From assembly GCA_009789175.1 (NCBI GenBank), contig CP046866.1:2294001-2358000 (forward strand): a DNA stretch of 64,000 bases, read 5' to 3'. The notes under the pieces are model-generated. The model worked only from the letters and a program-made list of their open reading frames with translations. It was not told where the DNA came from and did not search any database. Shown piece after piece: positions 1 to 8,570 of the stretch; position 1 is the first letter of the stretch; each line of letters starts with the position of its first letter. A program made the position numbers and the translations under genes. The DNA comes from Salinibaculum litoreum (GTDB lineage Archaea > Halobacteriota > Halobacteria > Halobacteriales > Haloarculaceae).

Positions 1-1689
1 GCGGCGACCGTCCGCGAGTTGCTGGAGACATACGAGTCGGTGATGCGGCAGGTGGCAAACGTCGCCGCCTACGCGCGGATGCGCCGCGACGAGGACACCC
101 GCGACGACGAGGCACAGGCGATGGCCACCCGCGCCCAGTCGCTGACCTCGGAGGCGAGCAGCGCCGCATCCTTCATCGAGCCCGAGCTCCAGGAACTGGA
201 CCGCGGCGAGTTCGAGGCGATGGTCGAGGAGGAACCCGACCTGGCGGAGTACGACCACTACGTCGACGACACGCTCCGGATGAAACCGCACACCCGCTCG
301 ACGGAAGTCGAGAACCTGCTGGCCGAACTCGGCGAGGTCACCGGCGCGTCCGGGGAGATATACAACATGCTCGCCAACGCCGACATGGAGTTTCCCACGG
401 TCGAGGGCCCCGACGGCGAGGCGCGACGCACCTCGGATAAGTCGAGCGGTGACGAACCGCGAGACGGCGAGCCACAGCCGATTACGCTCAACAACTTCAC
501 GACCCTACAGAAAAAGCCGGACCGCGACTTTCGCCAGCGGGTCTACGAGACGTTTTACGACGAATGGGAGAGCGTCAGCAACACCGTAGGGACCGCCTAT
601 CGAAACAGCGTCAAGACCGACGAGAAACTCGCCGAGGCGCGCAACTACGACAGCGCCCGCGCGGCCGCACTCGACGGCCCCAACGTCCCGGGTACGGTCT
701 ACGATACGCTGGTCGACACCGTCCGGGACAACCTCGACAAGCTCCACCGCCACGCGGACCTGAAAAACGAGGTCACGGAGGGCGACCAGTTGCGCATGTG
801 GGACCTGTACGTCCCGCTTGTCACCGAGGAGAGTCCCGAAATTACCTACGACGAAGCCTGTGAGTACGTCACCGAGGCCGTCGCACCGCTGGGCGAGGAG
901 TACCAGTCCCGGCTTGCCGAGGGGCTGGAGTCCCGATGGGTCGACGTCTACGAAACCGAGGGCAAGCAATCGGGTGCCTACTCGGGGGGCACCTACGACT
1001 CACAGCCGTTTATCCTGATGAACTACCAGGACGACGTCTCCTCGATGTACACGCTGGCCCACGAACTGGGTCACTCGATGCACTCCGAGTTGGCAAGCGA
1101 GAGTCAGCCCTACGTCTACGCCGACTACGAAATCTTCATCGCCGAGATCGCCTCGACGGTAAACGAGACGCTTCTGACCCACCACCTGCTCGATACGGTC
1201 GAAGACGAACAGCTACGGCGGCACATCCTCAACGAGTACTTAGAGCGGTTCCGGTCGACGCTGTATCGTCAGACCATGTTCGCCGAGTTCGAACAGCGCA
1301 CCCACGAACTGAGCGAGGCCGGCGAGCCGCTGACGCCCGACCGGCTGGATGACCTGTATCGCGAACTGAAAGGCGAGTACTACGAACCCGGCGTACTTGA
1401 CGACCGCATCGCCCGGGAGTGGATGCGCATCCCGCATTTCTACCGGGCGTTTTACGTCTACCAGTACGCCACCGGCATCTCGGCGGCCGTCGCACTGGTC
1501 GAGAACATCAAGGAGGAGGGAGAGCCGGCGGCACAGCGCTATCGCGACTTTCTCCGCAGTGGCTCGCGTGGGTACCCACTGGAGTTGCTGGAGACGGCAG
1601 GCGTGGACATGACCGACTCCGCGACCATCGAGTCCGCGCTGGCAGTCTACAGCGAGTATCTCGACGAGTTCGCTGCGCTCACGGAGTAA
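1..1689 (+). CDS. pepF: M3 family oligoendopeptidase F, 5'-truncated by window edge
   Basis: This is a cytosolic zinc metallopeptidase that degrades oligopeptides. The reading frame is open to the first base of the window, so the true start lies upstream. About 562 codons are visible, against roughly 600 for the family, so only a short N-terminal piece is missing. The HELGH zinc motif is encoded at 1059-1073 and the third zinc ligand is the Glu of FIAEIAS at about 1144. The downstream QYATGI region with an aromatic-rich stretch is typical of the M3B peptidase core. Its stop overlaps the 3' end of the convergent lipoprotein gene by 11 bases. Nothing is broken in the visible part. Confidence 0.93.
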   Translation, partial: AATVRELLETYESVMRQVANVAAYARMRRDEDTRDDEAQAMATRAQSLTSEASSAASFIEPELQELDRGEFEAMVEEEPDLAEYDHYVDDTLRMKPHTRSTEVENLLAELGEVTGASGEIYNMLANADMEFPTVEGPDGEARRTSDKSSGDEPRDGEPQPITLNNFTTLQKKPDRDFRQRVYETFYDEWESVSNTVGTAYRNSVKTDEKLAEARNYDSARAAALDGPNVPGTVYDTLVDTVRDNLDKLHRHADLKNEVTEGDQLRMWDLYVPLVTEESPEITYDEACEYVTEAVAPLGEEYQSRLAEGLESRWVDVYETEGKQSGAYSGGTYDSQPFILMNYQDDVSSMYTLAHELGHSMHSELASESQPYVYADYEIFIAEIASTVNETLLTHHLLDTVEDEQLRRHILNEYLERFRSTLYRQTMFAEFEQRTHELSEAGEPLTPDRLDDLYRELKGEYYEPGVLDDRIAREWMRIPHFYRAFYVYQYATGISAAVALVENIKEEGEPAAQRYRDFLRSGSRGYPLELLETAGVDMTDSATIESALAVYSEYLDEFAALTE

Positions 1690-2833
1690 CCTGTGCCGAC
1701 CGGACGAGGCCGTGGCCGGCGGGTGACAGGCTGGCAGTAGTCCCGGACCCGACTGCCGCTCCCGAGCGAGTGGCCTGCTCTTTGATATCGTCGGGAACCT
1801 CGACAGCGACCGGGTGGCCATAGGAGACGACATCTTTCTCGACGGTTATGTGCATCTCCTCGAAGGACCGGAAGTCCCGGACAGTCATCTCGATGACCTG
1901 TTTCGTCAGCCGGCCGGTCTGTCTGTCGTAGCGGTTCTCGACGTAGAACTCGCCCATCATCTCCGGCGTGATGGCGCTCTCATCGCCGGCCAGCGTCTCC
2001 CAGAACTCGGTCGCCTCCCGCGAGGTGTCAGCCTCGACGATGAAGACGTACTCCTCGTCGGTGTGTGCAGTCCGGACGTACTGGTCCATCCCTTCGAGGG
2101 CGTCGACATCCCCGGGACCGTCAACGGAGTCGTCCGCGAACTCGTCGGACGGCTCCCACTGATGGCTCGTCTCACCCTCGGTGTGGTCGACCGTTTTGAT
2201 GTAACGCATACCGTCGGTAACCCACACCTCGGTTGTCTCCTCGGTTCGTCCGTCTCTCGTGGCACCGGTTTGCTCGCCCTGCACCCGGATTTCAGACTCC
2301 TCTTTGGTGTGCATCGTTTCGGCGGTGAAGTTTTTCTCGATGGTCGCCGTGTCGTTTGCCTCGAAATCGTACGTGCGGTAGTTGTAGACCATCGTCCCGT
2401 CACCGGTCGTGGTCTCCTCGATACGCTGGGTCTCGACCTCCGCCATGGCGACGTTCGTGAACGCACGCGGCGTCTCGTAAATCGTGACCGTCTCATCTTC
2501 GCCGGCCACGGAGAGGTCGTACTCGCCAGCCTCTTCGAAGGTATGCGAGAGCGTGGCCGTCGTCGACTCGCCTTCGTCGAGAGTGATAGACTCAGTCGCG
2601 ACTTCCTCGCCGTCTACAGACAGTGCTACCTCGTGGTCGCCCTCGGCGTCACCCGTGTTCTCTACAGCGACGGTGAGGGAGACGGACTCACCCGTGACAC
2701 CACCGGCCGGAAACGTCGCCGTCTCCGAGAACTCCGCGTCCTCGCTGGCCCCTGTCGTGATGTCGTCAAGCGCCGAACACCCCGAGAGAACGACCAGAGC
2801 CGCCACAAGCACTGGGAACAATCGCTGACGCAT
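1679..2833 (-). CDS. Secreted lipoprotein with CARDB-like domain
   Basis: The product is 384 residues. The start at 2833 gives a short basic N-terminus, a hydrophobic stretch and a lipobox LSGC with Cys19. The frame extends further upstream, but that extension has no signal-like features and overlaps PAN's 5' end, so 2833 is preferred. Residues of about 30-115 form a Thr/Glu-rich beta domain with the VENTGDAEG pattern of CARDB/DUF11 adhesion-like domains. The rest looks like the LolA-like beta fold common in haloarchaeal lipoproteins. It probably sits on the outer face of the membrane. Substrate and role are unknown. It is divergent from the PAN gene with 113 bp between starts. Confidence 0.8.
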   Translation of the reverse strand: MRQRLFPVLVAALVVLSGCSALDDITTGASEDAEFSETATFPAGGVTGESVSLTVAVENTGDAEGDHEVALSVDGEEVATESITLDEGESTTATLSHTFEEAGEYDLSVAGEDETVTIYETPRAFTNVAMAEVETQRIEETTTGDGTMVYNYRTYDFEANDTATIEKNFTAETMHTKEESEIRVQGEQTGATRDGRTEETTEVWVTDGMRYIKTVDHTEGETSHQWEPSDEFADDSVDGPGDVDALEGMDQYVRTAHTDEEYVFIVEADTSREATEFWETLAGDESAITPEMMGEFYVENRYDRQTGRLTKQVIEMTVRDFRSFEEMHITVEKDVVSYGHPVAVEVPDDIKEQATRSGAAVGSGTTASLSPAGHGLVRSAQVTP

Positions 2834-2946
2834 ATGTTCACTTGACAGCAAGGATACAATAGCGTTCCGGGGTCGCGGCGCTGTGATGACACTGTTGGAC
2901 AGACCCAAAGGCACTTTTTGTCCCGGGATATAGAGTCTACTAGCAA

Positions 2947-4167
2947 ATGTCTCGCAGTTCGTCGCTTCCCGAGCGCCCCCGGCTGGACCTGGACCCGGAT
3001 ATGTCACAGGACGAGCGGCTGGAGGCCCTCCGGGAGCACTTCGTAGAACTCGTCAGGGTACAAGACCAACTCGAAGAGCAACTGGACTCCGCCCAGGAGC
3101 GCCAAGACGACCTCACCACGCAAGTCGACCGGCTCGAACGGGAGAACGACACGCTGAAATCCTCCTCGCTGTACGTCGCCACGGCCGAGGAACTCACCGA
3201 CGAGGGCGTCATCGTCAAACAGCACGGCAACAATCAGGAGGTGCTGACCGAGGTCTCGCCGACGCTCCGGGAAGACCTCGAAGCCGGCGACCGCGTCGCC
3301 ATCAACGACTCCTTCTCGGTGCAGACGATTCTGGACCCGGAGACCGACGCCCGTGCACAGGCGATGGAAATCGACGACAGTCCGACAGTGCTCTACGAGG
3401 ACATCGGCGGCCTCGACGAGCAGATTCGGGAGGTCCGCGAGGCCGTCGAGCAGCCGCTTATCAACGCCGAGCAGTTCGCGGAGGTGGGCGTCGAACCACC
3501 GTCTGGCGTACTCTTGCACGGGCCGCCGGGTACCGGGAAGACGATGCTTGCAAAAGCCGTCGCCAACCAGACCGACGCCACCTTCATCAAGATGGCCGGC
3601 TCCGAACTCGTCCGGAAGTTCATCGGCGAGGGCGCGCGTCTCGTGCGCGATCTCTTCGAACTCGCAAGCGAGCGCGAGCCAGCCGTCATCTTCATCGACG
3701 AAATCGACGCCATCGCCGCCAAGCGAACGGAATCGAAAACCTCCGGCGACGCCGAAGTCCAGCGGACGATGATGCAACTGCTCTCGGAGATGGACGGCTT
3801 CGAGGAGCGTGGCGAGATCCGCATCATCGCTGCGACCAACCGCTTCGACATGCTCGACCGCGCCATTCTCCGGCCCGGCCGGTTCGACCGCCTCATCGAA
3901 GTACCCAACCCCGACTGGGACGGCCGCAAGCGCATCCTCGAAATCCACACCCGCGAGATGGCCATCAACGACGACGTGGAGATGGCGACGCTGGCCAACG
4001 AGACGGAGGGCTTCTCCGGGGCGGAACTGGCCTCACTGGCCACCGAAGCCGGCATGTTCGCTATCCGTGACGACCGCACCGAGGTCCACATGGCGGACTT
4101 CGAGAACGCACTCGAGAAGGTCAACGACGAGGACGAGACCACCGGCCAGCCCATCGCCTTCGCCTGA
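2947..4167 (+). CDS. pan: Proteasome-activating nucleotidase PAN
   Basis: This AAA+ ATPase forms a hexameric ring that unfolds substrates and feeds them to the 20S proteasome. The 406 residues show a coiled coil at about 19-72, an OB-fold region at about 73-125, the Walker A motif GPPGTGKT at 192-199, Walker B VIFIDEID, and the second region of homology with RPGRFDR. The length is normal for the family. The C-terminus ends IAFA, so the proteasome-docking HbYX position carries Phe in place of Tyr. Haloarchaea often have two PAN paralogues and I cannot say which one this is. Confidence 0.96.
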   Translation: MSRSSSLPERPRLDLDPDMSQDERLEALREHFVELVRVQDQLEEQLDSAQERQDDLTTQVDRLERENDTLKSSSLYVATAEELTDEGVIVKQHGNNQEVLTEVSPTLREDLEAGDRVAINDSFSVQTILDPETDARAQAMEIDDSPTVLYEDIGGLDEQIREVREAVEQPLINAEQFAEVGVEPPSGVLLHGPPGTGKTMLAKAVANQTDATFIKMAGSELVRKFIGEGARLVRDLFELASEREPAVIFIDEIDAIAAKRTESKTSGDAEVQRTMMQLLSEMDGFEERGEIRIIAATNRFDMLDRAILRPGRFDRLIEVPNPDWDGRKRILEIHTREMAINDDVEMATLANETEGFSGAELASLATEAGMFAIRDDRTEVHMADFENALEKVNDEDETTGQPIAFA

Positions 4168-4284
4168 CGGCTCCGGTTCATATCGTCAGACAGCGACAGC
4201 ACGTGACTGCTTTGTTCGGGACTCGTTAGCTGCGAGCGCGGGCTCGTTCAGTCCCTCTGGCAAAAAGCACGCGTCGATGAGTCT

Positions 4285-4620
4285 TCAGTTCCCAGCGGCG
4301 GCAGCGTTCAGCCCTGATTGCACCCAGTACCACGAGATGGGTGCAAAGACGATGAACAGGAGGAAGACGATAACCTTGCTCTGGTCGGTGACCGCCTCCG
4401 ATGCGCTGGAGATTTGCCAGACGGCGACGATATTGACCAGCGGAATAATAGCTAGAATCGGCATGAGGCTCTCGGTTGTCCCCCTATCCAGTTGCTTCGC
4501 GGTACTGTAGGACCAATAGAGCGTGTACAACCCCAGCGTTACGACCGTCAAGACTACCTGAATACCGAGTGACTTCTGTTTGAAGGCCGCTGCGTTCGTC
4601 ACTTGTGGTGTTTCTGACAT
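4285..4620 (-). CDS. DUF4234 membrane protein
   Basis: The product is 111 residues. A short polar N-terminus is followed by three predicted membrane segments, roughly residues 19-40, 54-75 and 82-104. The LGLYTLYWSYSTAKQLDRG motif after the first segment is the hallmark of DUF4234 proteins. Its function is unknown. It stands alone between PAN and sufU, with an A+T-rich stretch (4625-4675) upstream that could hold its promoter. Confidence 0.82.
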   Translation of the reverse strand: MSETPQVTNAAAFKQKSLGIQVVLTVVTLGLYTLYWSYSTAKQLDRGTTESLMPILAIIPLVNIVAVWQISSASEAVTDQSKVIVFLLFIVFAPISWYWVQSGLNAAAAGN

Positions 4621-4750
4621 ACAGGCGTAATTTCATATCCAATATACTTTAATGTGACTGTTAATACCGAGTAGCATGGACAATCAATTAACAAAAGGCG
4701 CGTCTACGGTGGCTGCACTCAAGAGAGACATACAGACAAAAGCGGAGCCG

Positions 4751-5176
4751 CTACTCTTCCTCAGTCGTCGTCTTATCGACGTTTTTCTCGCCGAAGTAGA
4801 TTTCCGCGCCGTCCTGTGCGACTTTTTCGGCCAGGACTGCACACTTCACGCGCATCGCGGAGATGTCGACGCCGAGCATGTCGATGATGTCGTCGCGGTC
4901 CATCTCCTGAAGCTCTTCGATGGGCATGCCGTGTAACTGTTCGGAGAGCATAGAGGCCGAGGCCTGCGAGATAGCACAGCCATCGCCACGGAAGGCGACC
5001 TGCTGGATGGTCTGTTCGTCGTCGTCAAGCACGACATCCATCTCGATAGTATCGCCACACATCGGGTTCTCGCCGACGTGAGTGAACGTCGCATCCTCGA
5101 TCTCGCCGTAGTTGCGAGGGTTCTTGTAGTGGTCGAGGATTTGCTGCCGGTACATGTCCGAGCCGCCGATACCCAT
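4751..5176 (-). CDS. sufU: SufU/NifU-N-type iron-sulfur cluster scaffold
   Basis: This is a cytosolic scaffold or sulfur-transfer protein for Fe-S cluster assembly. The 141-residue product carries the three conserved cysteines in the motifs PMCGD, GDGCAIS and VKCAVLAE, which bind zinc or the nascent cluster. The N-terminal YRQQILDHYKNPRNYG signature is classic for SufU/IscU. An in-frame alternative start lies at the Met seven codons in (MYRQQ), closer to the usual family start. The gene is monocistronic as far as can be seen, and the tRNA lies about 100 bases upstream on the other strand. Confidence 0.93.
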   Translation of the reverse strand: MGIGGSDMYRQQILDHYKNPRNYGEIEDATFTHVGENPMCGDTIEMDVVLDDDEQTIQQVAFRGDGCAISQASASMLSEQLHGMPIEELQEMDRDDIIDMLGVDISAMRVKCAVLAEKVAQDGAEIYFGEKNVDKTTTEEE

Positions 5177-5274
5177 AGTATCACTACATATGTGCGTGGA
5201 CCCGAAAAGCGTTCCGAGGGAGATGTTCGCACAACGGTAGAGTTTTGTTTCACCACCGGATACCGATTGACCGA

Positions 5275-5349
5275 GGGCCCGTAGCTCAGTCTGGTTAGAG
5301 CCCCCGGCTCATAACCGGGTATGCGGTGGTTCAAATCCGCCCGGGCCCA
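5275..5349 (+). tRNA. tRNA with CAT anticodon (elongator Met or Ile2); provirus integration site
   Basis: The 75-nt cloverleaf has a seven-base acceptor stem (GGGCCCG with CGGGCCC), a D-arm with GTAGCTCAGT, a five-pair anticodon stem around CTCATAA, and a T-arm with GGTTCAAATCC. Position 1 is G and the anticodon stem lacks the GGG/CCC of archaeal initiators, so it is not the initiator. CAT could be elongator methionine, or isoleucine-2 if the wobble C is modified to agmatidine; sequence alone does not decide. Its 3' end (5337-5349) is the attL core of the integrated element and stays intact. Confidence 0.93.
5337..5349 (+). repeat. attL: 13-bp att core in tRNA 3' end
   Basis: The core CCGCCCGGGCCCA is the 3' T-arm/acceptor end of the tRNA. 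It recurs exactly at 22982-22994, immediately behind the integrase gene, and again at 24710-24722. Tyrosine-recombinase elements commonly integrate into tRNA 3' ends and leave such direct repeats. Confidence 0.85.
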
Positions 5350-5541
5350 CTCCGTTACTCCCCGATTCCGGGCCGAAACAAATTCACAGTGTAGAGCGTA
5401 CTTTACGTCCACTAATCAGCCATATTCGGGTCCAAGAATTCCACCGTCAAAATTGTATGACGGGAACCGAGTTTACGCGAGTTCACGCTGTCTGGCAGAA
5501 TTCAGATTCGAACTGTGCGAGTGTTTTGGGAGTGGATTGCT

Positions 5542-5664
5542 GTGAAGGGGTCACAGTCGTCACTTTTCGACTTCGAGCGGGAGACTCCTCAAGAAGTCAT
5601 CAAGCGCATCCAGGTCGATGCCACCCACGCGATTGCCGAGCAGGAGGTCGGTTTCGATGTCTGA
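5542..5664 (+). CDS. Small acidic protein upstream of viral methyltransferase
   Basis: This is a 40-residue frame starting at GTG 5542 and ending at 5664. Its last codons overlap the ATG of the methyltransferase gene (ATGTCTGA arrangement), which implies translational coupling. The product is soluble and acidic, with a SLFDFERETP start and a predicted helix, EVIKRIQVDATHAIAEQE. I do not recognise a family. GTG codons at 5515 and 5521 are alternative starts. Confidence 0.5.
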   Translation: MKGSQSSLFDFERETPQEVIKRIQVDATHAIAEQEVGFDV

Positions 5665-6358
5665 TTTGGTCATCGATGCCTACAGCGGACCGGGTGGTGT
5701 CGGACTGGCGCTGGACGCACTCGAACTCCAACACGTCGGCATCGACATTCAGGACTACAGCGACACCTACCCCGGCGAGTTCATCCAGGCCGACGCTTCC
5801 CATGTCGGGTTCATGGCCCGACTTCCGTCACCGGCGCTGTTGTGGGTCTCACCTCGATGCCAGGCGTACTCGAAACTCTCCTACGCGAACGCCGGACGCT
5901 ACGACTGGGACCAGACGCCCAAAGAACGGTATCCTACCTTCGCGGATTTGAACGTCCGGGCCGTCATCGACGCCGTAGACCCCGACCACTACGTCATAGA
6001 GAACGTTGCCACCTGCGACGACTTGCAGGACCCAACTCGACTGAACGGGCAGGCATTCGGGCTTCCAATCGAGAACGAACGTCACTTCGAGACGAGTTTC
6101 CCCGTTCCCGATGCCCGTGAATCCGGAGACCCGGAAATTGTCACCGGACGGGGCTACGTGCGTGCGGAATTGGCCGCTGCGAAGGGCGTCCCTGTGGAGT
6201 GGTCCGAATCTGAGATTCGGTCGGCTATCCCTCACGAGTTCGTCCAGTACCTCCTGCACTACTGCCCGAGTGTGTCGGACGTTCCACTGCCGAAGGAACT
6301 GAGACAGCGACGACTCGCGGATTTTGTCGCGGAACAGGGAGGTGGGGCAGGTGTCTGA
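5657..6358 (+). CDS. Compact DNA cytosine-5 methyltransferase-like protein
   Basis: The 233-residue product has the cytosine-C5 methyltransferase signature in reduced form. It shows a SAM-binding motif I (IDAYSGPGGVGLALDALEL), a catalytic-loop motif IV with Cys (SPRCQAYSKLS, where PPCQ is usual), motif VI (VIENVA) and a C-terminal motif-X-like IPHEFVQYLL. Full enzymes have 300-400 residues, so the target-recognition domain is small or absent. Start 5657 is chosen because it overlaps the preceding small gene and gives motif I at the expected distance. As an orphan viral enzyme it may protect viral DNA from host restriction. The non-canonical SPRCQ loop makes activity uncertain. Confidence 0.78.
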   Translation: MSDLVIDAYSGPGGVGLALDALELQHVGIDIQDYSDTYPGEFIQADASHVGFMARLPSPALLWVSPRCQAYSKLSYANAGRYDWDQTPKERYPTFADLNVRAVIDAVDPDHYVIENVATCDDLQDPTRLNGQAFGLPIENERHFETSFPVPDARESGDPEIVTGRGYVRAELAAAKGVPVEWSESEIRSAIPHEFVQYLLHYCPSVSDVPLPKELRQRRLADFVAEQGGGAGV

Positions 6359-6464
6359 GTCCAACCAGTTCGTGCCCGCCTCCCGGTTGTACGATGCGTC
6401 TACAGGCGAGCGCATCCCATTCGACTGGCCGGGTAAGCACGAGTCGCGGGAGGGGTCGCGGTGA
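6351..6464 (+). CDS. Small protein between methyltransferase and winged-helix gene
   Basis: This 37-residue frame starts at GTG 6351, overlaps the methyltransferase stop, and ends in a GTGA overlap with the next gene (start 6461). Coupling on both sides suggests it is translated as part of one operon. The product begins VSESNQFVPASRLYDASTG and has a short FDWPG segment. No family is recognised. Confidence 0.5.
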   Translation: MSESNQFVPASRLYDASTGERIPFDWPGKHESREGSR

Positions 6465-8083
6465 GGACCATCACGCTCGCACCTCACGAGTTCGACGCGA
6501 ACCTTCTTTACAATGACGACGGATTAGCCCCGTTTTTCGCCTGTGACAGCGCTGTGAAGGAAGGCGGTGGGTCGAAACTCGACGGCTTCAGCCACGACGG
6601 GGACCGCTGGAAGGTGCGGCTGTCCTACCAAGACAGCAATATCGTACATCCCGGTTCCACGACGCCCCAGGGGACCGAGTGGCGCATCAAGACGATGCGG
6701 GAGTACCGTATCCGGGTGTTCCGTCACCCTGACGAAGACGATGCCGGACAGCAGGATTTCACTGCCCACGTCGCCCCGCGCTGGCAGGGCATGGAAGCCG
6801 AACGAAACGACGGGTCACGGGTTGAGCTACCCGTCCCCGACGGCTTCGGAGAGGGTGTGAACGTCCGCGTGCAGGGAAGTAACATCGCCTTCGACCGCTA
6901 CACGGACTTGCTACGCATCGCCGCCAGCACGCTCGGGATTGCTGGCCGCTACTTCGAGAACCCCCACCCGTTCAGCAACATTCAGGATGCCGAACGCTAC
7001 GCCCGGGTGCATCGAGACAAGAGCGGCCCAGTCCACGCGCGAGACGGCCCGCTGGCCTCGATGGGCCACCTGCTGGAAGATGACCGGAGCGGGTACCGCA
7101 AAATCGTACAGAACGACGACGATGAAGACGGCCGGAACAATCCAGGCTACTACCACACGGTCACACTCGACAGCCGCCGGATTCGTGAGGCGTTTCCGGA
7201 CCACCACCTCCCCAAAGAGGTGAAGCACTACTACTCCCGGCAGGCGAAGGACCTGCCCGATGACCACCCGCTCGCGCACCCGAAGGTCGGTGCCTCGTTG
7301 CAGGTGTCCCTGCTCGATGACGACGAGACCGTGCGCTATCGGGATGTAGACCGGCTGCGGCGCGAGTTGGACCAGACCGTGCTGTCCGTGCTGGCCGATG
7401 CCGGCCTCGACGTAGCCCCCGGCGATGGGAACGGGCCGTTCGTCGAGGATTCGTACTTCGCACCGGAGGTGACCCACACCGGCCCGGACCCGGTCGGTCT
7501 CGACATGACCCGCGTGCGGCAGTCCCAGGAAAGCGTGGTCGTTCGCCACCTTGCGGACGGTCTCGCACCCACGCAGTGGGAAGCCCTGGAAACGCTGGTG
7601 ACCGATGGCGGCGAGGTCTCGCCCGATGACATCGCCGAGCATCACGGCCGCCACGTCGAAAGCGTCCGCCGGGCGCTGCGCGAGATGGAAGACTTGGTTC
7701 ATCGGGAGTACGCCGAAGTCTCACTTCGGTCGGAGTACATCGGGGAGTTGGTTCACGACGCCGTAGAGGAAGCGCGTGAGGCCACCAAGCGGGCCGCAGA
7801 GACGGCCGCCAGTGCGGTCGAAGCCGCCGAGCGGGGGATGGGCGAGACGATGAGTTCGTTCATCGCCTGGGCCGCCCGCCACGGCGTGGACGTAGACGAC
7901 GCCCAGGACGCGCGCATGAAGCTACGCGTGGGCGAGTACGACCGGCTGCGTGATGCCGAGAAAGCGATTCGAGAGGGATTCCGGGTGTGGCGAGACGCCG
8001 GGATGCCGGAAGCGCGCTATCGCCAGGCCCGAGTCGTACTCGGTGACGGGTCAGTTTCGGACGCCTGGCGCTGGCTCAAGTAG
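6461..8083 (+). CDS. Large provirus protein with C-terminal winged helix; possible replication protein
   Basis: The product is 540 residues with a GTG start overlapping the upstream stop. The first ~350 residues are an unrecognised beta-rich region with many aromatic and His residues. Residues of about 365-425 form a winged-helix domain (APTQWEALETLVTDGG, then DDIAEHHGRHVESVRRAL). A long Ala/Glu helical region follows (EEAREATKRAAETAASAVE), ending near 480. I infer a DNA-binding role, and its place in the early operon next to a methyltransferase fits replication initiation in betapleolipovirus-like elements. No rolling-circle Rep motif (HUH) or polymerase motif is visible. It resembles uncharacterised proteins common in haloarchaeal proviruses. 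Confidence 0.65.
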   Translation: MRTITLAPHEFDANLLYNDDGLAPFFACDSAVKEGGGSKLDGFSHDGDRWKVRLSYQDSNIVHPGSTTPQGTEWRIKTMREYRIRVFRHPDEDDAGQQDFTAHVAPRWQGMEAERNDGSRVELPVPDGFGEGVNVRVQGSNIAFDRYTDLLRIAASTLGIAGRYFENPHPFSNIQDAERYARVHRDKSGPVHARDGPLASMGHLLEDDRSGYRKIVQNDDDEDGRNNPGYYHTVTLDSRRIREAFPDHHLPKEVKHYYSRQAKDLPDDHPLAHPKVGASLQVSLLDDDETVRYRDVDRLRRELDQTVLSVLADAGLDVAPGDGNGPFVEDSYFAPEVTHTGPDPVGLDMTRVRQSQESVVVRHLADGLAPTQWEALETLVTDGGEVSPDDIAEHHGRHVESVRRALREMEDLVHREYAEVSLRSEYIGELVHDAVEEAREATKRAAETAASAVEAAERGMGETMSSFIAWAARHGVDVDDAQDARMKLRVGEYDRLRDAEKAIREGFRVWRDAGMPEARYRQARVVLGDGSVSDAWRWLK

Positions 8084-8570
8084 CAGTTAGCCTCCCGCCT
8101 GCCGAGGAACGACCCGGTGGGCGGGTAGTGGCGACACTCGCGGTCGGTCTCCTTTCGCGGTATGTTCTGCCGGTGCTGGCGGTGTCCTGGGAGATCGAGG
8201 CGACGGCCAGCCCCAGCTGGGCGCTGGCCTGGCGCGCTCGATGCGCGCCCGTCGGTCTCCAAACCCCACCCCGGGGGTTTGGTTCCCTCTTAGGGGTGTG
8301 GCTAAGGCCACACAACCAAAACACACAGCCTACCGCTGGCGGCATCGACGAGCAACAGGGCTGACCGTGAGGATGTTGGAAAATTCTGCCGTGGTCAGTA
8401 AACTCGCGGAGTGACCGATGGGGAAACCGTCAGATATGGTAATCTTTGCACTGGTATGCAAGATCCATTGCGTGAATGCAGCAGGTCGCTCACCGAGAAT
8501 CAGGGTCGCCTGATTCGATCAAACAGTGGATTCGTGTGGCGATAGCAGGGCCGTGAACGTCGCCAGCCCG
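8084..8570. other. Convergent intergenic region carrying a structured repeat
   Basis: No credible gene lies here. The stretch separates the plus-strand winged-helix gene from the minus-strand histidine kinase. It contains the 131-bp repeat (8199-8329) that recurs inverted at 54.4 kb. The remainder, 8330-8570, shows no recognisable feature. Confidence 0.6.
8199..8329 (+). repeat. Copy A of 131-bp dispersed structured repeat
   Basis: This segment is nearly identical to the reverse complement of 54349-54479, over equal length and with only a few mismatches. It is rich in self-complementary parts: GTGTGGC-TAAG-GCCACAC, CCCTCTTAGGGG, a CCAGCCCCAGCTGG-type palindrome and GCGCGC...GCGCGC arms. It could fold into several hairpins as RNA or DNA. 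It sits just 3' of a plus-strand gene, between convergent genes. It could be a small non-autonomous mobile element, a structured RNA or a terminator array. Confidence 0.8.

Noticed and set aside
1814-2845. 343-codon frame antisense to the CARDB lipoprotein gene
   Set aside because: It mirrors the real gene, which has a signal peptide, lipobox and acidic composition; this one is a shadow.
8128-8364. Open frames through the 131-bp repeat on both strands, also seen at 54.4 kb
   Set aside because: The frames are shared only because the DNA repeat is shared. Products are Arg/Pro/Ala-rich, and the hairpin structure explains conservation better.
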